Counted from the first letter of the stretch, positions 1-12,894 are shown. The stretch is DNA of 64,000 nucleotides from Anastatus disparis (GCA_017163975.1 JAFFSR010000229.1:11054001-11118000); one strand, 5' to 3'. The notes: generated by a model not told the origin, from the sequence alone. Program-made: numbers and translations.

Positions 1-964
1 TTTTGCTTAACTTATTAACATTCAATGGTTTGATAGGTTCCATTCCTAGGAGCTTGTGAAGTTTGTTAATGAATCCATATACATCAAGACCGGACTCGTG
101 TAAAAATTTAAAGAGGCTTTTTACTTCAGGCTGTGCTTCAACTTCTTTCACTAAATCTTTAAAATCATCAGACATAAGGTACTCGATAGTCTCACCGAAT
201 TCTTCGTCCTCATTTAGGTATTGGAAAAAAAGTTCCTTGATTTTATCAATTGGTACCAAAGCTAAGAAGTCGTTTAAGTCATCTTTCAAATTTCGGGCAA
301 CTCTCATCAGTGGCCTTGCTGGGAACTTGAGTCCAAGGAGAGTAGTAAGAAAATCAAAAATTGCTTGCACATCAACGCCTTTTGCCTCTGCCCTTTTTAG
401 TAGATCTTGAAGATTGGCATTGGCCATGAGCCTGTCGATAAGACTTTGAAATTCCTTGGACTGAAGACGTTGGATCAATGCAGCAAAATCTTTGGAACTG
501 TGGAGCTTTTCTTGGTAGAGTTTCTCGATTTTATCCATAGGCAGTAAAGCTATGACGTCGTGAATAAATCCAGTAAGTCCCCCAGTAATTTTATTTAGCC
601 TATTTATATTCAACGGCTTGATAGGCTCCATTCCTAATAATTTGTGCACTTGGTTAACAAATCCATATGCATCAAGGCCAGAATCTTGCAAAAATTTAAG
701 CAGACTCTTTACTTCTGGCTGGGCTTCAATTTCCGTTAGTAAACTTTTAAATTCGTCTGACAAAACATAATCAAGAGCCTCGGCGAATTCTTCATCTTCA
801 GCTAAATATTGAAATAAAAGTTCTTTAATTTCTTCTGCTGGTACGAGTGCAAGGAAATCATTGAGATCGTCTTTTAAATTGTAAGTGGCAGCGATCGGGC
901 TAGCGTTTATTTCGAAGGTCCTGGTCACAGTAAGGACCACTAGTACCGCTAGTGAAAGCTTCAT
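1..964 (-). CDS. Insect allergen-repeat (ANIT/G12-like) secreted protein, 3' end outside window
   Basis: An open frame of 321 codons runs from an ATG at 964 to the window edge with no stop. It starts with a signal peptide (MKLSLAVLVVLTV, then a small-residue site near residue 22, NASP). Two homologous repeats follow. Repeat 1 spans about residues 28-215 and repeat 2 starts at about residue 222. Both open with NLKDDLNDFLALVP and share blocks such as AQPEVKSL, HKLLGMEPIKPLN and the pattern LFQYL.EDEEF. This is the layout of the insect allergen-related repeat family (Pfam Ins_allergen_rp; cockroach Bla g 1, mosquito G12, pierid nitrile-specifier proteins), whose members are secreted helical proteins, often from the gut, that bind lipids. 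The family and secretion are well supported; the exact role is not known. The second repeat is cut by the window edge. No introns are seen within the visible coding part. Confidence 0.88.
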   Translation of the reverse strand, partial: MKLSLAVLVVLTVTRTFEINASPIAATYNLKDDLNDFLALVPAEEIKELLFQYLAEDEEFAEALDYVLSDEFKSLLTEIEAQPEVKSLLKFLQDSGLDAYGFVNQVHKLLGMEPIKPLNINRLNKITGGLTGFIHDVIALLPMDKIEKLYQEKLHSSKDFAALIQRLQSKEFQSLIDRLMANANLQDLLKRAEAKGVDVQAIFDFLTTLLGLKFPARPLMRVARNLKDDLNDFLALVPIDKIKELFFQYLNEDEEFGETIEYLMSDDFKDLVKEVEAQPEVKSLFKFLHESGLDVYGFINKLHKLLGMEPIKPLNVNKLSK

Positions 965-967
965 TTT

Positions 968-1053
968 CTAAAATAAAAACAAATTTTGATTTTAACAATT
1001 CAAGTCACTTATTACTTTAAATTTTATACATAAAAAATGTATGCTATACTTAC
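968..1053 (-). other. 5'UTR intron of the ANIT-repeat gene
   Basis: On the minus strand a GTAAGT donor (plus 1048-1053) and a T-rich acceptor TTTTATTTTAG (ending at plus 968) bound an 86-base intron. It lies directly upstream of AAAATGAAG, which carries the start codon. A short non-coding first exon (about 1054-1072) would precede it. This is inferred from splice consensus and position, without transcript data. Confidence 0.6.
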
Positions 1054-1069
1054 TGTGAGGCTATCTCTT

Positions 1070-1107
1070 ACTGACTACTTGATTGTCGATGAACTACGGT
1101 TTATATA
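1070..1107 (-). promoter_or_regulatory. Core promoter of the ANIT-repeat gene (TATA + Inr)
   Basis: Read on the minus strand, TATATAAA lies at 1100-1107. An arthropod initiator TCAGT lies at 1070-1074, about 35 bases downstream and followed immediately by the short first exon. The pairing and distance fit a TATA/Inr promoter of an abundantly expressed gene. The start site itself is inferred. Confidence 0.6.
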
Positions 1108-2262
1108 CTGAATTCGTGCTAATGAATCTGAGATATTAAACTTTGATATGTAGTTTGCCGCTCACTTGGCTATTGTCCGATAAGATTAGATTGAGGAATC
1201 AAGCACTGAGTTTTTTTTATTGCCGCTTTGACTAATTATAAAAATTTTGATTTCATGTTACTTTTAATTTTATTTTATGTTGTTGCAAGTCAAACGGAAA
1301 AATGTTCCTTTTCAATGGTTGTTATAAACTAAAATTTATATTTTAAAAATTGCAAATATCTCTAATAATACTTATTCATCTTGCATAAAATCAATGCAAA
1401 ACTTTAAGATTATTATTGATTTAATTTTTAATATTTGCTTTTTGTATTATTTAACTGTTAGTTTTATTAATTTAATTATTTATAATTTATCAGATTTATG
1501 TAGATATTATTCGTCATTATGTCTTTACCTTTATTTTTAATTTGAATCATATACATAAAATTATTAAGTATACATAGTTCAATGATTTTTAATTCAACAT
1601 AATTAATATTTTTTTATGAATGCTACTAACTAACGAAGAAAAGAATTGTTGAAAAAAGAAGAAACTTTCTATACAGAGTGATTGAAGTAATGAAAAATTG
1701 AGTGTAACATCAGGAGGCATTGCAATATAATGCCTTCTCGAGAAGCACCAAAAATTGCGTATAGCACGCTTCGTTATTTGAAACTGCGCTTGAATACCGC
1801 GAAACTTTTGCCCCAGGGCGATTGAAACGAGCTCGAGAAAGCAAAAGGAGCACCGTATGTTGGAAATGGCCTTTCTCAGTGCCGCGCCCGATAAATAAGA
1901 AGAGGCGATGTTCTAGCAGGTGGTGTCCTAACTTTTTAAAAAGAAAAGTATAAAGGGAACCTAGTTGCTGTTATATCATCTTTTCTTTTTCGATATTCCT
2001 CGTGTAAAGAGCAAAAGTATAAGGAGAAACATTGTAAAAGAGAGAAAGATAAAAACATAGAGCATAGTCTAATTAAATCGTTACAATTTAATAAGTCTCG
2101 TAATTTTTAGAAGATACAGCTGCAATAATGGCAAAGTAGAAAAGCGTTTTGATTAGCTTCAAAAGGCAAAAAAGTGTACGCAGTTAAAAAAGAAGATGAT
2201 ATTGTAGTTGGTATTATAGGTGAAAAGAGCTAAAGCAAAAGATATCACAGAAAAAAAAGAGA
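1108..2262. other. Intergenic, with a higher-GC island at about 1700-1930
   Basis: Most of this stretch is AT-rich without features. The island at about 1700-1930 has CpGs, a palindrome CTTCTCGAGAAG (1735-1746) and a 31-codon plus-strand ORF at 1730-1825 (starts MPSREAPK) with no recognisable domain. It could be a regulatory element of the divergent ANIT gene or an unrecognised exon. The stretch from 1930 to 2262 is purine-rich. Confidence 0.3.
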
Positions 2263-2544
2263 ATGAATCTTAGGGGGTTTGACGATTCTCGTTTTACTGT
2301 CTTCTTTTCCATTATTTTACTTCTTTCTTTTTCTTTCTTGGATTCTTTTCCATTGGATGAAAAGTCATACAAGGTAACTTCTTCAATTCGCAACTTTTCT
2401 ACTCAATATGGAATAAATCTTATGACAGAAACGTCGACTGCTATAAAGATATACGCAAAAGACTTAACGCAATTTCACAATCAAGGATCATTCGTAAAAC
2501 AAAAGGAAGCCGGTATTGTTCGCTCGCGTAATATGAATTCGTAA
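2263..2544 (+). CDS. Hypothetical small protein with signal-peptide-like N-terminus
   Basis: An ATG-started ORF of 93 codons. Residues 1-12 form a polar n-region, residues 13-30 are strongly hydrophobic (VFFSIILLLSFSFL), and the rest is polar with no cysteines and no domain that I recognise. There is no clear promoter, intron or homologue-like motif. The frame is longer than most chance ORFs in this AT-rich DNA and sits beside the higher-GC island, which is the only reason to list it. It may equally be chance. Confidence 0.2.
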   Translation: MNLRGFDDSRFTVFFSIILLLSFSFLDSFPLDEKSYKVTSSIRNFSTQYGINLMTETSTAIKIYAKDLTQFHNQGSFVKQKEAGIVRSRNMNS

Positions 2545-5430
2545 TGATATTACACGTAATTTCGCTTTGATATTTTGCCTTAAGTTTGCTCCGCTTACTT
2601 ACGCAAAAATTGAAAAGAAAATCATACTATGCTATGATCCTAATATTATTTTAATTCCGTATACTTATTATGTATTTCAAAAAGTTCAAGTAGTAAATAG
2701 AAATCATTTTTATTATTAATTAAAATAATTAATAGAAAAAGTTGTTTATCGATTTTTAAAATTCGTATGATAATTTTGGTATTATTTAAGTAATGAACAC
2801 AAAGTATTAATTACACTAATAACTAACTTATTAATAAAAATATTATAATATCAATTTTCATGTTTTTTTTATATATAAAAATTTACAATTTCTACAGTCT
2901 TAACATCTCATAAGTATATTTAAAAAACAAAATTTAATCGTATGATTAAAATATAATTTATTGCTCTTCTGTAAGATAGAAATATTTCGAATCTTATACT
3001 TCCTTCATAATATTCAAAATAATAATCTAAACTAAAATTAAAGAGTTATTTATTGTAATTATTAGTTTTAATTTTTTTACTTATTTTAATTTATTTACGG
3101 AAATTAATTTATTTTAATGAAATTAATTTTATTTTAAATATTATGGAAATTTCTAGAATGCACATTTCATTATAAACAAAGTTATTTTGTTTTGTCTTAT
3201 CAATTAAAGATTAGAAAGTAATGATGGATTTAAGCATCAGACAAAATCCTACTATCACTTTGTTTTTTTATATTTATATTTTTATAGATTAAAATTTCTA
3301 CATTGTATAAAAATGTTATTCATCGATGATCAGAATTTATCCTTAATATGAAATTATTTTTATTAATAAGTATATTAATTTAAAGTTACATCAATGTAAT
3401 TTTACTTGTGAATAAAGCTATAGTTTTTCTATTGCAATTTTTTATGTTATTGAAAAAAAAATAGTTTTGCGATTTTTCATGTAATGAGGTTACAGCCAAT
3501 GGTGTCAAAATGATATTTTTTTCTTTTACAAAAAAAGTACAACTAAAGTCACGCGCGAACAAACTTTTCTTGATATTACAGCGGTGGCATATGCTCATAA
3601 CGACACGACGCTTCACTTATTCGTTTATTTTTTTTCGGATATCTTCTTGTCGTGCAGTTATGACCTGCAAAAGATTATCGCTGTGAAATAGTCTGAGCTA
3701 CTTAGAAAATAAATTCTACATTTGTTTAATTAAAAGTACTTAAAAAGTAACCAAAAAAATTTTTTTTTACATAATCTTTAAAAAAATTTTTTATGAAAAT
3801 TATCGCTATTTAATTTGTTTCTTGAAATTTCTATAGGCCACAAAAAATTACATGGAATTAACTTATTTGATAAATGCCGATTTTAAATTTTTTTCTTTTG
3901 ACAGTAACCGTGATTAGCGAGTCTTTTTATCGATATTGTCAATCTGTGAACATATGAATTTATTGATATCATTAAATTTTAAATGACTTAAACAAAGATG
4001 ATAATATAATATATTATATCTATAAACATAGCCGCTATTTAGTCATCTTCTTTTGATTTTTTATGAAAAAATCTAAAAGATAAAATTTTTTTCAACTTCT
4101 AATATACGTCTTAAGGGATTAAGAAATTGTAATTTGGTGGAATTTCCACACGTGCATGAGTAAAAATGAGCATGTTAATATATGTGTATGTGCTCGCATA
4201 TCGCACTTTCATAAAATATCACCATAAAAGCTTCTGATTATTTATAATAGTAGATTTATTGAACATTATTGGTTCTAAGAATAGTATATCATTCATTAAT
4301 AGAAAGAACGCTACATTAAATTTCTTTTTAAAATACTTTCAACTGATAATGTTTAATAATACATCAGATATAAAAATCATAAACATGAGTATGTTATTCA
4401 AAGCTCTTTAAATTTTAAGTAAGCAACAAATAATCACTGCTCTTATGTAATAATGTATTTGTGATCGTTGCAATAATCTCACATCTTTTATAGTCTTAAC
4501 TTCTCTAATCGTTTACAAAGAAATTAAAATCTCATTCTTCACATTAACAACCACAGACAATAAAGAAAATATTTTATCAAATCAATTTCGTTGATTAAAT
4601 AATCAAATGTGTTTGTTAAATATCAGTGATAAAAAATAATTATTTACATACTTGAGGTATAATTACTAATATATTTCTAATGTCTAATTTTTTATTGAAG
4701 CATAGGAAAGTTTCATTTCAAAGAATAATCTGTTGTTAAAAATAAATCATAAATACTTATAATTTGTCGACAGCTTTAATAAATCTTTATCTGATAATAA
4801 AATTAATCGAATTATTATCTAACGAAAGTAATCACTTAATTAGCGAACTTCTTTTTAATTTGCAATCATTCTTTTAAAAATTTCAGATAAATCTAGTTTC
4901 TAAAATCGATAATAAACTATATTTAATATCATCATTTTTTTCCTCTTTCGATTATAGTCATAACAAAGAAAATTGTTATCACAGACAGTTATAACGAGCC
5001 ATAATGAAATATAATGCATCGACGATATTTATCTAATTTTGATTAGTTTTAATCTACCAATATTACCAGCAGTTTTCCATTATTTTCGAATTCAATGAGC
5101 CAACGATTATTAAATTTCATTGTCATCGAGTTGTGATGAGAGCGGTTGAAATAATGATTTGACGAAAATGATAAGTGCTTTCTAAAATTATTATAATATG
5201 GTGTACAATGGGCAAGAAGATAATGCAATTATCATGTTTTAAATAGACTAAAAATTTAAATGAAATTCTAATTTGGTTGTTTATTTATCAGCATTCTGGG
5301 AGCACTTTTATTCATTGATGTCGAGTTTCTATCTTCTTCGCCAATCAAACGCTTAGAAAGAAAGTGACATGAAAAAAAAGAGGATGACAAACGTTAAAGG
5401 CAAACTTTTACGTTTTTTCTGTTGATGCTT
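2545..5430. other. AT-rich gene desert, nothing recognised
   Basis: Very AT-rich sequence with short homopolymer runs. The ORFs in it are short, low in complexity and lack domains. No SINE, TIR element or satellite was seen. Confidence 0.5.
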
Positions 5431-5781
5431 TATTGCTAGACTAACCTTCATAGAGTTTGCAATATCTCTTGGGAGGGTACTTCTTGCAAAGAAAGGTCAC
5501 ATGTATATGGAATTTTTGGTTTGCAAGTAGGAAAGAAAAAACAAACAAAAAAATCTCAAACTGAGGGAAATAGTAACATAGAAGAAGAAACGAAGAAATA
5601 AAAAAAAAAAGAAACGACAAAAGAAGAAAAAAAAGAAGGGAGAAGCAATGTAAGGGAAGAAGGATGGCCCGTAACAAATCCTGCGCAAGTAATCGAGGTC
5701 GCGCCACTACTAAGGTTTTACTTCCGAACACTTAACTCTATTGCGATTGGATTCCGTTACTATAGCTTTTTGCTCTTATAG

Positions 5782-5827
<46 letters not shown>

Positions 5828-6130
5828 TTCTTTCTTATTCCATTCTTCTTCTATACTGAGAGAAAGGGGGGAGGGTCCTTAAGCTCAACGTCCTCATCGG
5901 CTTTCTTACTAGGTGCGGAAACCTTATTACAAGAGGCACGATAAAACACCCGCGGGACGACGAGCAAGAGAGAAAGATGAAAAAAAAAAGCTTGTTCTTT
6001 CTATGAGTCTAAGGGGTAGTTTTTGTTCTTTTGTTAGGTAGTTGTTTCACCTTTTTTTTTTCTTCTTACTCCTTCAGGTGTAGATGAAAGTTTGAAGAAA
6101 TATTTATCCTACACTCAGCTAAGCTATATT
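5431..6130. other. Higher-complexity island with CT microsatellite
   Basis: A purine-rich half (5340-5680) is followed by a CT tract and a CpG-containing segment (5850-5980). The overlapping ORFs here are translations of low-complexity tracts. It resembles the other islands in the window and may be regulatory, but no motif proves it. Confidence 0.3.
5785..5820. repeat. (CT)n microsatellite
   Basis: About 36 uninterrupted bases of alternating C and T (about 18 units), continuing as imperfect CT-rich sequence to about 5835. Confidence 0.95.
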
Positions 6131-9100
6131 CGTTATGTATGTTTTTAGAGCATTCACTTTTTTTAGTATTACGTTGATACGCTTATACGAGTATTGCCTT
6201 AGGAAAATGTTAAAAGAAAGAGGACAAATATAATATGTATGAAATTCGTATGATACTAAGTAAGCTGAATGGGTAATGAATGTCATTGTTTTAGCTTAGT
6301 TCTTTTACAAATTAATATTATTAATGATTGTATTATGATAATATAATATGATAATTTTGTTTAATTTTAAAAAATTATACTTTGTTTTATCAATTACATC
6401 AAAATATATACTATATTTTATTATATTAGGAATTACAAGATATTTCATAGCCTATGTAATCACTGTTAATTTTAATACGTTTTTAATTTTCGTTATTGAT
6501 TGATTTCTATGGCTTTAGAACAAATTAATATTTTTTGACGCAACAAAGTTTGAATTAAAATTTATTCTTAAATTTTTTGTATTGTTTAAATGAATTATGT
6601 AAGCCAAACTCATGCTCATTTACGGTTCTTTAAAACAATATTAATTTTTATTATATTTTATAAAATCATTGCTACTGTATCATTTAGCTTTGGATTTATC
6701 GAGCGTTTAAGTTTAAAACTCTGGCGTTTTCATATATTTATGAAAAAAAAACTTTCAAAATTTCAACAAAATCTATGATCTGGAATTCTGACATTCTCTT
6801 AGTTAGATGAATCAATATATTTATCTAATATAGATTAGAATAATTAATTTTACAATAAAATAATTTTTCAAGTTCATTTCTGCGTATAATCTAAAATAAA
6901 TTGTATTGATTTTTTGCAATAGATAAAAAAAATTATTATTGTATTCTCGTCATTGTTTTTCTTTTTCAAACAGGTAACCTTACAATAAAATATTTTAGAG
7001 TATCAATTGATTAATGTATCGTTAATTACTATAATTAATTACTATCGTTAATTGCTATTATAACAATTCATTATATAGGATTAATGTTCATGACAAATAT
7101 CGCAGAGATAATTGAATTATCTTCAAAATCTATATTGTCTTTGGAAAAACTTAGATTTTATAAATTAAATTAAGTTAAATTTTTTAAAATTAATTTATTA
7201 TTAAATAAATTAAATTTTATCATGTTTCAGAAAAAGGAAAATTCTTGTGAATGTCATATCGATCGATTCAATGATTCTCGAAAAGTAAAAGGTATGCTAA
7301 TAATTTCTTTTAATAGGCTAAATACCCAGTAGTAGATAAAGACGATTTTAGTAAGACATTTCAATAGATGTAAAAATTTGACTATATTGCAAAATCAAAT
7401 CAGTAATTAAATTTAATAATTAAAAATATTTTTCATTTGATAATTAATGCGACAAAAATGAAATATGTTCATAAAATTAATTTATTTAAATATAACGAGA
7501 TTTTAACAATCCATTAATATAATTATTTGAGTGCATAATAAATTAAAAATGAAGAAATAATGAACGTAACGGTTCAAGAATGTCATATTTTACTATTTTT
7601 GAAATTGAAAATCGAAAACTGGATAAGTTGGAGAACAGCAATTGCAAAACCACTATTGCAATCCTATATGCACATCTATATTAATCGAAGCCCCGGAAGG
7701 TCTCTCTATAGCATCCCGTCGACTGATGTGGTTCTGTACAACGACGAGATTTCTCAAATATAGTTGAAAGCTTGAAGAGAAAGAGAGAGAGAGAGAGAAT
7801 GAGAGTCTCTACGGACATTGAAAGAGAAAGGGAGAGAGAGAGAGTAAGGCTTGTGGGACCCGTTTGTTTGCATCGGGAGTTTCTCTTAGACCCCTCTAGG
7901 GCAGATACTAGGAGAAATACAGAGAGAAATAGGATGATAGTATATATGCATCTATATGTATATAGACTGTGTTACTATGATCTTGATACTAAAAGCACGT
8001 TGGCAAACTCGAGACGAACGTCATTGTGCCTAAGGGCACTTTTTAGGCCTACAACCAAGTTTGACCATTGCATGACATGAGCTTCAAAATCTAAGTAATG
8101 TAATTTAAATATCAGTGCTTATTGATTTAATTTTGTATATAATGAGATTTTGTAATTTTTTGATTTATTTAAATTTCAGTTCTAAGGAACAGAATTTAAA
8201 TGTGGTCGGACAGGATTTTTCATCTTTGTCCTCAATAATTTGCCCTACAAATTCATTTGAGAAGGATTTCGAAAGTATTTTTCAAAAACTAATTTATAAA
8301 TTTTATAAATTTTATATTCTCAAAGATGAAAATAAAAACATTTTTTGAAATCAAGTAAAATTTTTAATTTATAATAATTAAACAATTTTTTTAACGAATG
8401 AAGAATTCTAAACGCCATTTATTTGTATTCTTATCATATCTTGTAATAGTTTTCATTGAAAGCTTCCAAATTGATAAAATAACATAAAATAAAAAAAATC
8501 AATTACATTAAAAAAAATATTATCTCAATACCGATCATTTGTAAAAATCTTTCGAATTTAATTGAAATCTCAAAAAAAAAGAAGGAGAATCCATCGTCCT
8601 AACCACATTTACTTCTTGCCAACAAAAATCCACAAGCCACCAGAGCAAACATCCCATTCTCTTAACTGTACAATTTTTGGCCTATACACATATACACATA
8701 AGTCTGAACGTCGTCTGGTCACGACATGTCGTATATACTATATAGTAATACATAATGCGAGAAAAACATAGAGAACAGAGCGAGAGAGTGAGACGATATA
8801 CCACACAAAAGGTTTTCCCCAAGACAAGAAAATAGGGAAAGAGGAAAAGAGAGAGAGAGAGAGCAAAAGAGTGCTGGGGATTATAGGAAAAGAACTTGTA
8901 ATTGGTTTCAGCTTCAAGCAAAGGAATGAAGCATAGAAAGCCGCCAGAAGTGGCAGCCACCAAGGAAATCTTTGGGCTTTATTCCCCTTGGGTTTTTTGC
9001 TTTTCTTTATTTTATTTTATTTTTTACTTTTTTTTTTATTTCACTACTTTTTTGCGTGTACTTTTCTTTCTTTCAGTTTCTTTTAAGACTACGAACGTAC

Positions 9101-10734
9101 GACGTCAAGCCTCTGAACTACGTCATAAGATTTAAGACTACGAAAATTTCGTTTGCTTGATTCCATCTACTACCCAACGGATGCAAAAGAAACTTCAGTT
9201 GAGAAAATTTGTTTGCCTTCGTGCGCATATTTTCTTTCATTTTTTTCTCTCTTCTTTTTATATTGAATCTCTTTTGTAAAATTCATTTGTCAAAGTTTTT
9301 ATTGAATTGTTTCTTCATAAATGTTTCAACTATAAATTGTGTTATACAAATTTAAATTTTATTTATTTTTTAAATTTCGTCATTCAAATTTTATGTATTT
9401 TCTATAACTTTAGTAATAATAAAGTTATTCGAATATATCAATTGATCTTAAACTTGAGTATTTTTGTAAATAATTTTTAATGTTTTTGTAATGCATGATA
9501 TTTGGTCAAAAAAGTATATGTATTTTTATGAGAAATCATTATGGAAAAAATATAAAGATAGTTGAAATAATACTTATGAAAGTTTAGTTCATCAAAATCG
9601 ATCAAAAAAACTCTTGGATAACCAGAAAAAAATGAAAGTATGAAAAAATTTTTTCCACACGAATTATCTTCTAAAATCATTCTAAGTGATATTATCAAAG
9701 GAAATTATTTTATTTAATATTAATCAAATCTGGAGTTTACAGGTTGATTATAGTTTTATTATTGTTTGTGTTCTATAGATAATAAAGTTATTTAGTCAGA
9801 AAATAAACACATAGCATAGAGTTAATAAGAACGATAAAACTTCTATTCTCAATTGATTATTATTTTTTATACTTATGATTCAAGTTCATTTTATTAATCT
9901 CAAGTTTTTATTATTAGAATGATGTGATAAATATTTATATTTTTTTAATAGAAATAGTCGTAACTCATAAGGAAAAATTTATTTGAAGTTCTCTTAGAAA
10001 TAAAAATAAAAAACTTCAGTTGGTCGGAAGATAATTAAATGTAATTAATTAATTCTACAAAAAACAACTTATGGACTTTAACCTAATCTTGTTATTTTTT
10101 CTATTTTTTCTATTTTTGATAAAACACTATCTTATCCATCCAAACCTAAGCCCATCCTATAAATTTCCATTATATCATAACGATAAAAACTTACACGACT
10201 TAAGCGCATGAAACTTTAAATAACAAATTCTTGAGAGCACAGGTCAAAACTATCCACAATGCGTACAGCATATAGCATTATTACAAGTATCCAGAAGAGC
10301 GAATAGTGAGATAATCAATGCTCGCGTTTAAGTGCGCGCTTTCCACCTTCGCTTCCCTTTCCCTTCCCTTTTAACACTATATACGCTCTGGCGTTTGCTT
10401 CGATTATAACGAGCAAACTTTTGCTATGTATATATATATATACATATAAACCATTAACAATATAGAAAGCGATATAGATATGAGTATATAACCTTCATGC
10501 CACTCGAACAAAGTAATTATGCTCGTATTACTCGTCAAGTTATATTAATTAATGTTGCCGTATCCCCCTACCTCCTATCCTTTGCCTACACTCTATACAA
10601 ACCCAAAATCGGCTCTTATATACCTTATATACCTAATTGTAGAAAAGGGATTACATGCGCTATAGATATTTCGTATTGTTGTATATATGTATTCTAACAC
10701 TATATCGTCACTGCTGACGAAGAATAGGATATTT
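6131..10734. other. Intergenic desert with GA-rich islands
   Basis: AT-rich background. Two islands of higher complexity carry GA tracts: about 7680-8070 (GAGA runs at 7780-7800 and 7830-7845) and about 8640-8960. A third, at about 10240-10690, is CT- and TATA-containing. ORFs of 60-100 codons inside the islands are RE/SL-type low-complexity translations. No gene, RNA or transposon was recognised. Confidence 0.4.
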
Positions 10735-11300
10735 TTATTTTCAGGCGAAAATTAGCGTTTTTCACTTTTGTGAAGAATACTAGCACATCTTCTATTCTTT
10801 GACTCCAAAAGCAGCATATTTTAATTTTGAGGCGTATTTTAAAATAGCATAATTAATCTTGTTAAGGCTAGCACATCTCAATGCTTTCCTTGAAATAATA
10901 GTATATTTTAACGGTGCCTGTGATGATTGGAAGACAAAATGTAATACTTTTCACGGGATAATTTAAATATTCAACTTTTCCCAATAAAGGATGCGAGATG
11001 AGTTAGTCTTTGCGGTGCCAAATGAAATATGTTATTCTTCGTTACGATATGTTATCGCCTCTATGATGGCATCTCTAATAGAGACAATATATTTTAATTG
11101 TCCCACAAAGAACAGTATATTTTAACACTGTCATTTCAACAATGATACATTTTACAGATATCCTGTGACGACTGAAGGGCGAAATATGCTAGTTTTCATG
11201 GAAGCTTTTGAAATGTGTTACTTTTCGTCAGCAGATTTTAAAATGCGCTAGTTTTCACGGCGCGAAATGAAATATACTTTTCTTCGTTAAAAGTAACGAT
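10735..11300. repeat. Degenerate minisatellite array
   Basis: Related short units recur. At 11184, 11212, 11240 and 11270 units of about 28-30 bases share the pattern AAATRYGYTASTTTTC. Similar units occur at 10936, 10966 and 11021. A longer period of about 240 bases is visible: GCCTGTGATGATTGGAAG near 10915 matches TCCTGTGACGACTGAAGG near 11160, and AAATGAAATATG near 11021 matches AAATGAAATATA near 11262. TAGCACATCT occurs near 10780 and 10869. It reads as an old satellite or minisatellite that has diverged. Confidence 0.65.
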
Positions 11301-12694
11301 ATAAAGCCAAACGTTTTAACACTGAGTACAATGCTTGATTATAAGTTTAAAGGAAAATATGTTTATAAAGTAACACAAGAGTTTAACTAAAGCCCGTAGT
11401 ATTTTATGCCCAAGTAATATTTTAAAATTTTGCAGGTTGCACATTTATTGTTTAAAGTTTCTTGTAATTGCGTATTTCATTAGCTTTGTTTTACATTTGC
11501 GGTTTTACGCTTGCATGTATATATGGAAGTTTATCGCTGCGCCAAGCAGTTTTTGTTTAATTTTCTATCTGGGATGCTGGTGTTGTTTATTATTACTTTT
11601 AAAAAAAAGGGATACAGACGATGCAATGCGGTATTATACGTTTAATTAAAATGATTAGGTAGTTTGTTGAATAGATTTGTGGAATAAAAAGAGCAGTTGG
11701 TTGAGCATTTGAATCAATGGAATTTTCAAATAGGTTCATTGTAATTAAGTTTATACAAAATTTCAACTAAATTCAAAAGAAAAGTTACAAATAAATTTAT
11801 ATTATTTGTAAATTTTCAACTATATTAAACACCAAATTAAAAAAAAAAGTTAAGATAAAACTTTGTTAAAAAATTTTTCAATAATAATATTTGTCAGATT
11901 CGTAAAATATTATTTTTTAAATACAAAGAGTAGTACTTCCAAAGGCGCCACAAAAGTTGGAAAAGATAATTCTTTAAAATATTTGAAACATCATAAAAGG
12001 ATTCTTCAATTTAAAAATTTTATTTTTCAACTTTCGAAACTTCATCTTACAACTCATCGTTTTTTTTTTTCTTTTTTTTTAGTAAAGAAAAAAAAATGAA
12101 AAATAATTCTTAAATGAACTTGAGACTGAGTACTTGGTTGAAGGACGCTCAGGGAGTTGTTCCCGTGATAAATGCAACCTTTGCCACTACTGGCTCTGCT
12201 AATGGACTCTCTACTACTACCACTACTACTACTACCTTACACTTTGATGCTTCGTTTCTCTTTCTCTTTTTAACCATCTTTCTCTCTCTTGCTCTTTGCC
12301 CATCTTTAAGGACACTCAACGAAAGGTTCCAAGCTACTGATATTTACAGTTGGCCGCATATCGATAATTATCGCGGATAGTACATTAAAAGGAAAATATT
12401 TTTAAAAAAGTTATATTTAGTTCAATGCAATTTTCTAATTATTTGAAAATTATAATAATAAAAATATTTATTTTTTATTTCGATTTTTAAGTTGAGTTTA
12501 ATTGGACTTTGTAATAACTTTAGTTTATGTTAAAGCCTGATATAACGAACTTTGAGACAGATATTTCTCAATAATTTTAATGATTTTATGAAATTAAATA
12601 CTTGAAACAACTAAAAATAAATTTTTATAAAAAAAAATAAATCACATTATCTCCAGAGCATAGAAATAAGAGAACATACCTGAAAAGGAAAATA
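11301..12694. other. Intergenic, nothing firm
   Basis: AT-rich. A segment at 12110-12380 has higher complexity and includes an imperfect ACT trinucleotide tract (about 12208-12236). The 88-codon ORF over it encodes a poly-threonine run and a hydrophobic stretch and is probably not a gene. Confidence 0.35.
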
Positions 12695-12894
12695 TTTTTT
12701 TAATTTTATTTAACGTCGTTGTGTTTATGCTATCATTCCGATACCAATTAACGACGGAGGTTTCCAACGTGTTTTCAAACAAAGCACATGTAATGTACAG
12801 TGGTACTTTCATAAATCAGCCGAAAGCGGTATTAGAACTCGGGACCTCGAGATTATGAATCCATCGTTCTACCGGCTGAGCCACTGAAGACCTC
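12695..12894 (-). mobile_element. tRNA-Thr-derived SINE, copy 1
   Basis: Read on the minus strand it has a tRNA-like head with an A-box-like block (near 12870) and a B-box-like block GAGTTCTAATACC. The anticodon-loop region ATTCATAATCTC matches the family's TTCGTAA loop (CGT, threonine type) with one change. An unrelated body of about 120 bases follows and ends in TTAAATAAAATTAAAAA. It belongs to the family of nine copies described in the findings. Confidence 0.85.

Noticed and set aside
63..410. Plus-strand ORF of 115 codons
   Set aside because: Antisense to the ANIT-repeat gene, whose minus-strand frame has signal peptide and repeat structure.
5441..5944. Overlapping ORFs around the CT tract
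   Set aside because: Serine/leucine and phenylalanine runs encoded by low-complexity DNA, in several frames at once.
7772..8080. 102-codon ORF rich in RE repeats
   Set aside because: Follows from the GA tracts; no domain and no splice support.
10735..11300. Regularly spaced repeats suggesting a CRISPR array
   Set aside because: The DNA is eukaryotic, the units are degenerate and lack unique spacers, and no cas genes are present.
12114..12380. 88-codon ORF with poly-threonine
   Set aside because: The run comes from an ACT triplet tract; no recognisable domain or promoter.
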